Source: Arion vulgaris (lineage: Eukaryota; Mollusca; Gastropoda; Stylommatophora; Arionidae). Taken from it: DNA of 64,000 nt. The translations under genes and the position numbers were made by a program. This document shows positions 44,400 to 56,900 of this stretch, piece by piece (positions within the stretch are counted from its first letter, which is position 1; each line of letters starts with the position of its first letter). The notes under the pieces are model-generated. The model saw only the letters and a list, made by a program, of their open reading frames with translations. It searched no databases and had not been told where the DNA came from. The stretch is from NCBI GenBank assembly GCA_020796225.1, contig CM036753.1:64574865-64638864 (forward strand), in the 5' to 3' direction.

Positions 44400-44548
44400 C
44401 TGTACTGATGGCCAAAGAAGAATAGTAAATCAATAAAGAAGCGGTGTTGCTAGTTGCCACATGCTGAGAGACATACTAAGGAGATTGGAGCACTTATTTA
44501 CTAATTTATTCCATGTGCAATGATGATGATCCGCCAACTAAACTGAAA
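44400..44548 (+). pseudogene. LINE family D 3' end
   Basis: GGCCAAAGAAGAATAGTAAA, GCGGTGTTGCTAGTTGCCAC, GCTGAGAGACATACTAAGGA and GTGCAATGATGATGATCCGC parallel 50620-50755. Ends about 105 bp from the GPCR exon at 44653. Confidence 0.75.
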
Positions 44549-44652
44549 TAATAACCCTATTTCATGATTAAATCTTTTACTATAAAAGTCAGGATGAAAA
44601 TAGACCAAAGTTCTACATAGGATAAAAAAAAGAGTTAGCCTACTACGCATAC

Positions 44653-44826
44653 CTTAACATTTTTGGATATTCTTGATAATCTGCTGCTCCCATTTTTAAA
44701 GATTGTTCCTGTGGTACTGGTATCATCCATGGTTATAGCTGTTGTGCTGTTAGATGAAGGTCTTCCCATTGCAGGATCATAATTATGACGACACTGGTCC
44801 CATTTCCTTTTGAGCACTGTCAGAAC
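44653..44826 (-). CDS. GPCR exon: helix 8 and proximal C-terminal tail
   Basis: Acceptor TGTTTACAG, then VLTVLKRKWDQCRHNYDPAM, GRPSSNSTTAITMDDTSTTG and TIFKNGSSRLSRISKNVK, donor AAG|GTATGC. 174 nt, phase 0. NGE|VLTVLKRKW completes the class B helix 8. The tail is rich in Ser/Thr, as expected for kinase and arrestin regulation. Read-through would stop four codons later (CVVG), so this could also be the last exon. Confidence 0.87.
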
Positions 44827-44925
44827 CTGTAAACATATATCTTAACATTTGAAGGATAAGATTTTTATTCATGTATATTTACATTTCTGGATTTGCATGT
44901 GTTATTGCTAACTTAACAGCAGTCA

Positions 44926-44968
<43 letters not shown>

Positions 44969-47900
44969 TAGATGTTTTAAAGCATAAATAGTGGAAAAAT
45001 TTGCTATAAATATTAGTAGACGTCCATCGCAAGGGATGATAATAACAGCCACAGACGTGTGCTGATGCACCTTTCTGGTGTGTGCGGAGGTGACTGTAGA
45101 GTCCAAACCTTGAACATAATCCCCTACCACAGGTGGGGCATATATGATCAAGGCTAGACATGTGGGTGTTGTGTGTTCTGTCTTTTCACACAGCTCGTCT
45201 TCGCTGTGCCTCAACGGCATGATGATTCTCAGCTATGCAGGCTCCTCTTGTGTTGTTACAGTGCCACATTTGGCGATTTTGCACCAGGGATTCCCAGCAT
45301 GTGGTGTCTATATCGAAGCATTTCAGAGACACTTTTAGAGTGTGTTTAAAGCATTTGATTCTGTCCACCAGCAGAGTGTCTGGCCCCTTTAAGCTCGCCA
45401 CACAGGAACTGTTTTTGGATGCGTTTATCAGACATCCGAGCAACGTGACCGGCTCATCTCACTTGTTCCTTTTGCAACAGAGTTTTGACGCTGGGGATTT
45501 TTGCTCTTGTGAGGACTTTGGTATCTGGAATTTTGTCCTGCCAGTTTCTTTTTAGTATTCCGCGAAGAGAATATCGTATAAAAATATCTTGCATGCTGAA
45601 GTAATTAAAGAGCAACTTGTTGAAAATGACACATAAATCAACACACAATCTATCCTGAAACTAATGATATGTAAGTTAACATAAGCAGGAAAAAGAGAAA
45701 GGGTATTGAGTGTATATAACATTTTCCTCTCCTACTATTAAACATAACATAGGACCTGCAAGCAATTTCTTCATACTGCTATAAACTAGGCAACTCAATC
45801 AATCAATCTCCTATGAAATTGAGTCCAACATTTTTCGCCTCTCTTAGTAAAGTTTGCTTGAAGGTTGTCCTAGCATAAATATCTATTTTCAAACGCATTC
45901 AACTCACTTTCTATATCATTAATTATTTTCCAATTCTTGCTGGCATATGTTAGGAAGGAGACAACACTGAAGTTAAAACTTTGTAATTTAGTTTTAAAAA
46001 TATGTAACTAGGAGTTCCATGTTTTATTTAGACTTATAACTCTTTCCACGCACAGTTATTTCCTCAATTTTTAAGCAGTTAATTCAAGGGAAGTTAAAAA
46101 AAACCATCCCAACCACTTGTCAATAAATAAACATATATATATATATATTATTATATACTAAATGGAAGAAAACTGGACAACCCAATAGAATAACAAGGTT
46201 AAAAAGTAGTAGAAGTAAAATAGTAGAAGTAAAACTAGAAAGACTCCTCATAAGGGAAGCAACTCTATGGCGCAGTGTGCGGCTTAAGGTGTGCAACGGA
46301 CTTCCGCAGTGGCGCAGTGTGCGGCTTAAGGCGTGGAAAGAGTTAAAAGCTTACATTCCTTTTGTAGCATATTTTCTTTTCTAGTAATTGAGTCCAAAGG
46401 TTCTAAAGATGAAGGATTAACTTCATTGTACCAGGTTTTACCCCGTATGGCTTGGTCCTTATAAGCAAGAAATGGCACACCACTTGCAGAGAGTATTGCA
46501 TCGCACATAGCATGAGTTATGTAGCTTTGGCAGCAATCCTAGGGATCTCTGAAAAAAAGGCATTCTTCAACAGAATGGCAAGGTCTGGATTCCCACTCAT
46601 GACCTTCAGGATGCAATTTACTGGCTTAACCACTTAGCAACATAAATTCCCCCAACCCCAAATTATAGTAATTAAGTGTGCATAAACGTGAAATATATAA
46701 GCTATATGCACTATGCATACAATTTGTGTTCAAAATATGTGATTTGACTCAGTTTGATCGCCTGCAACAATTCCTTCTTCTTTCCTTTTTCAGAACATCC
46801 TGATCTGTTTTTTATATTCATGAAAATATGCAACATTTTTTCTCTAAATTCAAATCTCAAAAACTATAATTTTGTTCTCTTTCTGCTTGTTCAGTGTCTA
46901 TACTTATCTATAGAATATATTAATACCATATCTACAAAATGTATCTTATGGTAATGCTGCTTAATGCACAATATTTCAGCGTTTTCTAAAGCATACAATA
47001 TTTATCTTACTTCACCATTGAAGAAACAGTATATCAGTGCCACTATTGCTCCCTGAAAATAGATACAATATAAGTCAATGACAAACACAGTTTAGAAACT
47101 TTATCTGCATATGTGGTTTCTCATACCGACTTTTACATACTATGTCTTTTCTGTCATCTATTTTATATAACAGTGTTGTTGTCTATTTATCCAACTTTGT
47201 TTATTTGTTCTATTGGTTATTGGTTACTAAACTGACATCATTGCACTCCAGGCAGACCCATAGGTGCTCAGTCTCCCCAACAGATATTGAAGAGTATGCA
47301 TACTGATGGTTCCCGTGGCTCGCTTATTTAACACAACTCTCACTCTACCTCTCGGGCATCTAGTTCAACTTGTACAACAGGTAACTCCAAACTGTCTAAA
47401 TTGCTTGATCGATTCAACATCGATTTTAGTGTCCTCATCCAGCAGACAGTCACAAAGAGACCAAAGAACATCCCCCTTATCCATCTTCAACTCACCAACA
47501 ATCGATGCTGTTCATACAAGCCTGCCCGCTCTCTCATTATTTGTTCTAATGGGGATTAACTCATTCTGTAATAACTGCCGTAGGGCACGCCAAGATTATC
47601 TATTAAAATAACCTAAATGCAGCACACTGTGCCAATATTAGTACAAAATTTATATCTATGCATTTTGATACAATTTTCGGTTTCTATCTACAGCAAAGCT
47701 ATGCATCTCTTCACTGTGGTCCAATCGGGAGTTTGGTAAAATTAGTTAATTTGATGAAATTGATATATTTTTCAAGCTGAAAAGTATGAACAAAAATTAA
47801 TTTATCCTCATTGTGTTTTTCACTTTAGTAGTGAATGTGTTAAAGTATCTTTGAGCCAAAACATATCCAGTTTATGTTACGAACAATTCCTCTTTTTTGT

Positions 47901-50900
47901 TATATCAAATCGTGTTGGTCCTACAAACAGGTAAAAATATGAATTATCACTCTGTAGAGAATCCAGTCACTATTGCAATTTTATTGAGAGAATATTGCTT
48001 GAGACAACACTGTTTGAGGCAATATTTACAGGGTAGCAGATGGATTGTCAATTATTAAATATCTCTTGATCTTTGACATCCTTGGACCAATATGGAGCAG
48101 ATTGTAACACAACCCTAACAACTAAGCATAAATATATTCATTAACAAGGAATTGTACATATTCTTAACATCTGAAGTTGTCTTTAGATAGTGTTTGTTAT
48201 TCTTTTGGCTGCACAAACATTAGACTTTGCATCTTATGTTCTGTTTCGTGGACAATTGCATCATTCCATCTCATTGAATATTCAGCCATGACCTTCTGAT
48301 GTAAAACACTAAGTGAAAGTGTCACTAATTCAAATTGTTTTCTTGATATTTAAAATTTCAATTTCATGTTCTTAATAATTACGTTTATTCATAGTAATGT
48401 TAGTATTTTTTACAGTTGGCTATTTTTGAGCTGTGTTTAACTTTCTGTTGTCGTTTAATAGTGGTAACACAGTGTTCTTACCATTTAGTTATTCTACATC
48501 GTAGACAAGAAGTTGAACAATAAAGTGTTTCATAATTTTGTAATTTATACTTTTCCCCCCAAATATAATGTTAAATACCCTTTATTTCCAGGTTTACATT
48601 GTTGTCTAATTTGTAATATCTCCAATGAGCTCCAGCCGGTACTATAGAGTTTGTGCACTGTTGACTGTTTCTCCAGCAGAAAAAGCAAGGAAATATGCAT
48701 ACAGAAGAAGTGGAGGAGAGAATAGAAATGGATGTAAGAGACTAGCTGAACAGAGATGGTTTAGATAAAGACAACGGGAACGCAGAGAGAGAGAGAGATA
48801 AAGACAGACCGACTTGTCATAAAAAATCTATGCATTGGCTGTTGGAATTGCCGAAGTGCAAAACAGCGAGAATCAATTCTACAGAAGATGCTTTATGACT
48901 TTGACATCTTCATTATTCAGAAAGCCAACATGCAACCGAATAGAGTCATTGAATATCCAGGATTCAAATGTTATTCCGCTCCCAGTGAGCTTGCTGGGGG
49001 ATGAGGACAGGCTATCTATGTGAAACATGGTCTTCCCCACAACTTTTTTGATACATATTACTCCTTGCTTGAGTCTGTGGAATTACAGGGGATTCAGGTA
49101 AGACTTTATGGTAGGGTATGGTAAATCTATAATGCATGCACCCATGTGGACCAACTTCATATTGCAGATAGTTAGGAGTTTCTTGAAAAACTCAGAGATG
49201 TTCCAGGCGCAAAGTTTCTTATTGCAGGGGATATGAATGCTCGATCGAAGGAGTAGGGCAACGTTACTGAGAATAGACAGATCATTGCTTTAAGTCGTGT
49301 TTTACTAATAAACTCTGGATCTGTTAATTTTGAAGGACGGACACACAGCTCTAATGCTAATAGTCCCAGTAAATGTTAGCATCTCATTGTTTGCCACTCT
49401 GTCACTTTAAGTTACTGACCTATACTCCAGACAAGTCTTGTGAAAGACATTCATATATGTTTGGGCAGGGATGGATGGGTGTGGTTCCACAATTTTCTGA
49501 CATAGAATATAATGCTCAGCTCAACACTAGGATCTATACACAGCAATCTTGGTGCTTATTGTCACCACACTTTTACTATACACTCTCTACTGTAATATTG
49601 CTAAGGTGTTGAAGGCATGCCAATTTTCTTGTGCAGGCCATCATAAAGATGATTCATATTACCAGCTCAGTAAAAGAAGTAAATCAGAATCAGATGCGCA
49701 TTATACTTGGTTGCACTAAAGACACGTCGTGCAGGGCGATGCGCTATCTCCTTGACTATCCTACTATGGAGTATAGAATACTGATGAGCCGTGCACGAGC
49801 ATACCTTCGAGTCAATGCTGACACACAACATCCTCTGCACTTGGAAATAAGGAGACAAAAAGGAAATAGGTTAAAAAGAGGAAAATCTTGGATGGGTCAG
49901 GCCGAGGACTGTATTGAACAGGTGTGTACACTTGAAGATATTGATCCCGGTGAAGAATGGATACCAGTGCCAACAGGAATCGCTACATCCTTTTCTGTAT
50001 GCATCGAACTTGATAAAGAATGCAGGCAACACAACCCACTTGTTGTGGAGGCAGAGGTTCAGGCATTAATTTCTGAGAACGCATCTGAGCATGATGTAAT
50101 CATTTATACGGATGGTTCGGTGATTCGACATGTGCGGAGCTCGTGGGCTTTCACTGCTCAGGTCGGAGGTGATGTTGTGAAGAAAGACAGTGGTGGTTTT
50201 GCCGTGACTACGAGCAGTCTCACTATGGAAATCATGGCGGTTACCAAAGCGATGATTTGGCTAGAATCACAGACTTTAATCCATGCATGTTTTCTCAGTG
50301 ACTCAATGAGTATGCTCAGGAAGATTGAAACAGGACGGGCTAGGAGACATTGGATAGAATCGCTGGGGAGGTCTAAGCTGACAAAGATCAGTTTTATTTT
50401 TGTGCCAGGGCATGCAGGTGTAAGGGGAATGAACGTGCGGATAGGCTTGCAGGTATGGCTGCTGTCCAAAGCGGACGAGCAATGGACCAGGCTGATATTA
50501 TAAATTCCTTAATGGAGAGAGGGCGTGTACATGATTCACATAATAGCGGTGAATCCACAACACTAACCAGACTGCAAGAACTCAAAGTTAAGTGTGGTGT
50601 AGCTCGACAAGAACGCTATGCTGGCAGACAAAGAAGAATTGTAAACAACAAAGAACCGGTGTCGTTAGTCGCCACACGCTGATGGACATACTGAGGGAGA
50701 GATCGGAGCACTTATGAACTAATTTGTTCGACGTGCAGTGATGGTGATCCGACGACTAAACTAATCAGAATCTTCAAACTTTGAACAGATTACAAAATCA
50801 GTGGCACAGACTGTCGAAAACATGTTTCACAAGTGCCAAAGACATATTAAACAAATAAAATGTATTTTGTGGTTACACAAACAATTCTAAGACAAGTTAT

Positions 50901-53900
50901 TTTTGAGACGCTAACAACTTCATTCTCAACTGTATTCTTTTTGAGGTATTCAAGTTGACATCTGAGAGTTTAGGTGAAAGCAGATAAAGAGAAACCAGGG
51001 CTCTAATTAACCCTTTTACTCTGTAATTTTATTTATGTTTGGATGAATTTATGCTGCAATATATATATCGATGTAGCCAGTATACTGGCTTTAAGGCATC
51101 TTAAAAAATACAGTGAGCCAGTATATTTGTTCAGTAAGGGTGAAGGGGTTAAATTATTCAAATACTTTACCTGGTAAGAAACCAGGACAGTAGAGGTCAT
51201 GTCCCAAGCAAACAATCCTGGTTTGTCCAGTTGTGGTTTGACCAATGTGAACATGTTCTGAAGCCCAAACAGTGGAACTAAAATCAAGGTAGCTTTCACG
51301 GCTCTCCTGGAAAAGTAAATCAAGTTCTACACAGATGTGTTATTTTTTATAATTTTTAATTGGACATTAATTTGCTTGACTTGATGTAATGAATTCACAT
51401 GAATGTTGTACAAGATGGACAATAAATAAATAAAATTATTATTGGAGGTTGATAGAAATGTGGTCTATAGAAAAAGAAAGTTAGTATTTTCACTAACAGG
51501 TAAGAAAAATGAAGTCTGAAGAAGGTCAATGAGTAATAAAAATGCTGATTACACTTATATATACAAATGTGACAATTTAAGGTTTGTGTTACGACAGTAG
51601 AAAATCTTGCAGCAACAGTAGAATCTCATGTAGGTGCAGCAGACAATATTGTGTCACTGGGTAAGATTGGTTAAAACATAGATTCCCAAATTTTTTCTGC
51701 CCACCGCCCACTTTGCACAACATAAACTTTATAATGCCCACCATCATAACACTTTGCCAACGCCCCCCTCTCACATATATATATATATGCTCTATTTTCT
51801 CTTTGACATAGAAAATTGATATATATTTCTGTAATACTTGGTCAATTTTCAAATGATTATATGCATGAAATAGAAAATTGATGAAAAAATGGATTGTGTA
51901 TGACAGGCATAAGATGAATTAAAATGCATAATTCACTTTTTAAATGATTATTCAATCGCAAAATCACTAAATAATTTATTTTAAATATTTATTATTAATT
52001 TCTTCTTTACGGAGCTACCAACCCCTAGTCGCCTGAACGCTTTAGTGCCCACTGGGGAGGGGGATGAGGGACGATACAGTCACTTTGGGAACGCTGAGTT
52101 AAAAGATTATTACTAACTTGTATTGAGTCAAGTAGCACTAGCAAAAAAACTCTTGAACTTTTTTTCAGTACTTCATATACTTGTCCTTTTCCTTATATGA
52201 AGTTCATCATCAGGTGCCGTGACGGTTGGCGTAGGTGATCATGGATCTCTACAAATCTCTGTCCCTTTTGTTTGCGATTATCTCCGATGTTTATGCTCTT
52301 CTGTGCCATGAAGTCAGGTCTACAATTTTCTCTCTCTGTCTTGTCTCTCCTCGAAGTTAACAATATAAAATATGATTTAAAAATAAAAATAGGGGAAAAT
52401 GTTTAGTTTAGTCATCAGATCACCATCACTGCATATTGAACCAATTAGTTTATAAGTGCTCCAATCTCTTTCTCAGTATGTTTCTCAGCATGTGGCAACT
52501 AGTGACACCAGTTCTATGTTGGTTCTTTGGATTTCAGTATTATGCTCTTGTCTATCTACACCACATTTGATTTTGCATACTGGCAGTCTGGTTAGGGTTA
52601 CAGATTCCCCACCATTCCTTGAATTGTTTACATGTCCTCTCTCCTTTATAGAATTCAGAATATCAGCCTGGCCCATGCTCACCTGTTTTCTACAGCAGCC
52701 ATATCTGCTAGTCTATCAACATGTTCATTTCCCATTACACCTGCATGCCCTACTGTTTATTAAGTTGAACAATCATTCTGCAGAGTTACCAATTTATTGA
52801 AGACATGTCAAAGAAGAATAACTAGGCAAGTACAGCTTTATCATCTAGTAATTTTGTGCAATGTAAATTATTTAATTAAACAAGGCGATTTAACTGAAGT
52901 TACTGAAAAATATGTGTAGACATAAAGTAGTAAATATACTTTAAAATAATTTTTGAATATTATGACAAGTTGTTATTATCTAAATCCATACTTTAAATAA
53001 TAAAAACCAAATATAAATATAACAATTGTGTATAGACTCATTTTATCTTAAACCCTGTAAGGCATCACGCTGCCCTTAGCATTAGGTAGTGGGTCCTGCC
53101 AAATATCCTAGCCTGGGGGCAGCTCAGTTTGTGGGGGCCATAGAGCTGGCTCAGATACTCACTGTTCTTTTGAATTAAATGGTATACATAATAATTTTAT
53201 AAGCAAAACGATACCTGTTTTGGTTGTGTTCAGCCGAATTGAATGCCCGTATCTTGGATAAAAGGATGCGTAGAATGTTGAGAAGTAGAATGAAGTTTAC
53301 CTGCATACAGAAAATTGAGGATTTATATAATCTTAATTATTATGCTGCAGAGAAGGAATTTTTCATGAGTTGACAGTTTATACATAGGTACATTTTGTAG
53401 GCTGAGGCGGAGATCAGAGCACCTATGGGCATGTCCGGAGTGCTATGATGATAGTCTTCTATATAACTGATAACATAGCTACATTTTATAGTTGTATAAT
53501 TCAGATCCATTGAATAAATTAGTAGCATGTCTTTTACAAGATTTTAACTGTGAAAAATACAGTCATTACAGAGGTTTGTTCTCAGGTCTGAGAGTATGTT
53601 ATGTTATGTTATGTTATGCGATCGATGTCATGGCACATTGGGCATTCCCATTCATGCTCTGTCCTCCGTTGCAGCAGCCATCCCAAAGTCCATTTACTCA
53701 CAGTACCATGAGAGTTGATTACTATATCTTCTCTCTCTACCACAAAGACGACACTCTCTGGCATGTCCAAACTTAATGCCTAATTCTCGAACTCGTTCCA
53801 GCGTCTGAGACCCGCCAGTGTCACACAATTTATGTGGTGTTTAATAAATACAAACACGAAATGAAAGGTTAAACTAAAATATTATTTCATATTACCACAA

Positions 53901-56900
53901 GTGATAGAACAATAGGAGAACTAAGTAACCATATCGTCCAATTTGGATGAAACCAGCACCTGAAAGAAAGAAAACATATACTGTATAGTTGTGGAAACAT
54001 TATTTAATAATATCAAACAAGATGAAAGGTGGAACTATCATCATTGCTATCACTTATTATGTCCAGTAATAATCATGATACAACATCATCTGCTTATTTG
54101 CTTTCTTTGCTCTTTTTATGTTAATGAAATTCATTCCCTGGTGCTCTTTGGGTTTTGTTTTTATTTATTCTATCATTTTATGTCATTTAAATATGTTCAC
54201 ATGAAGAAAGTACAATTTATAAAGTAAACTTTGTTCGTCATCAAAACTAACATCTCTTGTAATACGTGGCTTAATTTTATGACAAGTTTGTTAGTAGCTT
54301 TTAGAGGTTAATTTTTGAAAAAGATAAACCAATTTCTGGGTGGTCTTCCTCTTAAAAAGATAAAAATAAAATTCCTGCAAACAATTTGAAGCTGTGAAAA
54401 TTTTGTCACCATCTTAAAAATTTTCGCGGGGAACCCTCGCCAGTGCTATGGAGTTTTTGCTTGCCGCTGAAATCTTCCTGTGTAAGAGGAAGATCAGAGC
54501 ACACACGGTTGTTCACCAAAGTGCAATGATGATGGTCCTATCAATCAATCATTCAATCACGATACATTGCCTTCTGAGATATCTGTCAACCAATCAATTA
54601 ATTGAAATAGGTTCCTGTACTCATTGTTATTTCGCTTGTTGGCAAACTGTTAGAAGTTTTTTTTAAACAGTATTACATGTATTTAATTAAATTTGGTTAA
54701 AATATAAAATAAAATGGTAGCTTAACTTGTATACACACATGCTTAGTGTATATAATTGTTAGTGCAAGTGCTACATAGAATCGTTGTCCTGAGTTAATTT
54801 TACAGTTGTAGTGCACATTTTTCAATCGGAACGGCTCTCTGGCCCCCTTAGCCCCAGTTGTGTCTTCTTCTTTCTTTCACCATTTACTTTTTATAGAAGT
54901 GTGGGGAGGGGGAAAGGGATGTAGTGGTCTTGTGTGTGCTTTTTTTTAAGGCACTTTGTAAGCTGATATTCATTTTCATAAGGCTGTTCTTGATGCCGTC
55001 GCTCTTCTTTTGCGTGGTCTTCCATGGTACATAAGAACAGAAGCCGAAACATCAAAAACATTCATGTAAACTCAGGAGTTACCAGTTGGGTAACAGAGAG
55101 AACAACTGGAAAGTGAAAGCCAACATGATGTTGCTCCCATCACCATTTGTTCCATGCATTTCCCAATATACCACATGTTATGAAAACTGATTCCTTTTAT
55201 TTTTTTACTTACATCTGCAGAGTACAAAAAGTGAACACAAATTAATTTGTCCACAGCATGTACTCCAAAGTTGTAGTTAATGTTATTATCCTTGTTTGTT
55301 TTGTAAACAAAAATGATGTTCATGTGTTTTCTTTTTTCTCTAAGTTATCTCTACCATTGTTAGGTTTTGTTCTAGACATATTGTTTTCATGGATTCTTTG
55401 CTAATGTAATCCAATTTCTTTCCTTGCTATTAACAATTTACTACAAAATTAACAACAATTCTGAATTATTTGAAAACAAAAATAATGTTTTCTTTTTTCT
55501 CTCTGTTTTCTCTACCATTGTTAGATTAATTTTTCTTCCAGGTATATTGTTTGCATGAGTTCTTTTCTAATGGAATCCAATTTCTTTCCTTGATATGAAC
55601 ATTATATTACACAATTAACAACAGATATACATTATTTGTAAACAAAACAAAATAAATATAATTAACAGATGGAATTGATGAAACATGTTCTTTACAGAAA
55701 TATCATGAGAGACATACAAAAGGGATATTAAATTTTCAAGAGATCTGTTTGGCAAACATATACTTTTATCTGTTAAAGAAGCTAACAGATACAAGTTAGA
55801 AAGAATAGAACTGCCAGGGAAGAAATATTTCTATTGAACCTTTGCTCAATATGAAAAACTATGTAATTAACATCATCATGTGCCACGCAGAAGATAAAAG
55901 TTATCTAACATCAATCTTTCATCAGCATCTGATAAAAATTTCATATCCCTATAAGGATGGACTTCTTCTGCAAAATCAACTTGGGAGCCTCTACTTTCGT
56001 TGTCTGCGGCCCAAAAAAATCGTCAGCACATCAGCTTCCTTCTGGGTTTGGCTACTGCGCGTCACCTGTCTCCGACACGGAACCCTCATGGGGAGAGGGG
56101 GGAATAATTAATATTCTCAACCTCAATTAATACTCGATGCATTTTGAAAAAATATAAACTTAAACTGTCAGGTGAGCTACAAACCGTGCACTGTTTTCAG
56201 CACTTTCAGTAAAGATGTGGGGATTCACTTCAATGCTATGACTTATGCTCTAGCGTTGTCGGTTCAAATGATGGTGGCTCTAGCATGAGCAACTCTATTA
56301 TCTGGCCATAATGCTCCCTTTTTAATGGCGCATAAATGTGGCAGAGACTTCAACAATTTTCAAACGGATTATTATTCTCCTGTATTACTACTACCAGATT
56401 AGTTAGTCTGTTAATTATTGTATAATTATATAGTTATAATTTAATAATTATCTTTCTTAACAACAAAATAACGATGCCTAGAAAGAGTCGGTGGTGGTTC
56501 TAATAACTCTTTAACCAGATCTGCAAAACCGTTGTATTCAAAGCGACTTACATGATGTCACCAGCAGTGTCCAGGGCTCTAGCTAACACATAAGCTGTCA
56601 CTGGTAGGATCGGTAACCCTGTTAAAAAGAACATAATACTTTCAGAAACAACAACGTGACATTTTGATTCTCCATAAGGAGTTAATTCTTACTGTTTATG
56701 TTTCTTGGCTTATACACCCTGATATATCTAAAAAGACTTGTTCTTAGGTTGAAGATACATGCCATGGCTTAAAGAGACTTTAATACCCTTCATAACAAAC
56801 ACAGAAATATTTTTGGAAACATTCCATGGTAAAACTACACAATCGTAACTTAAATAAGAATAATAATGTTATTGTCACTTCTTCTTCTTTGCGTTCGTTC

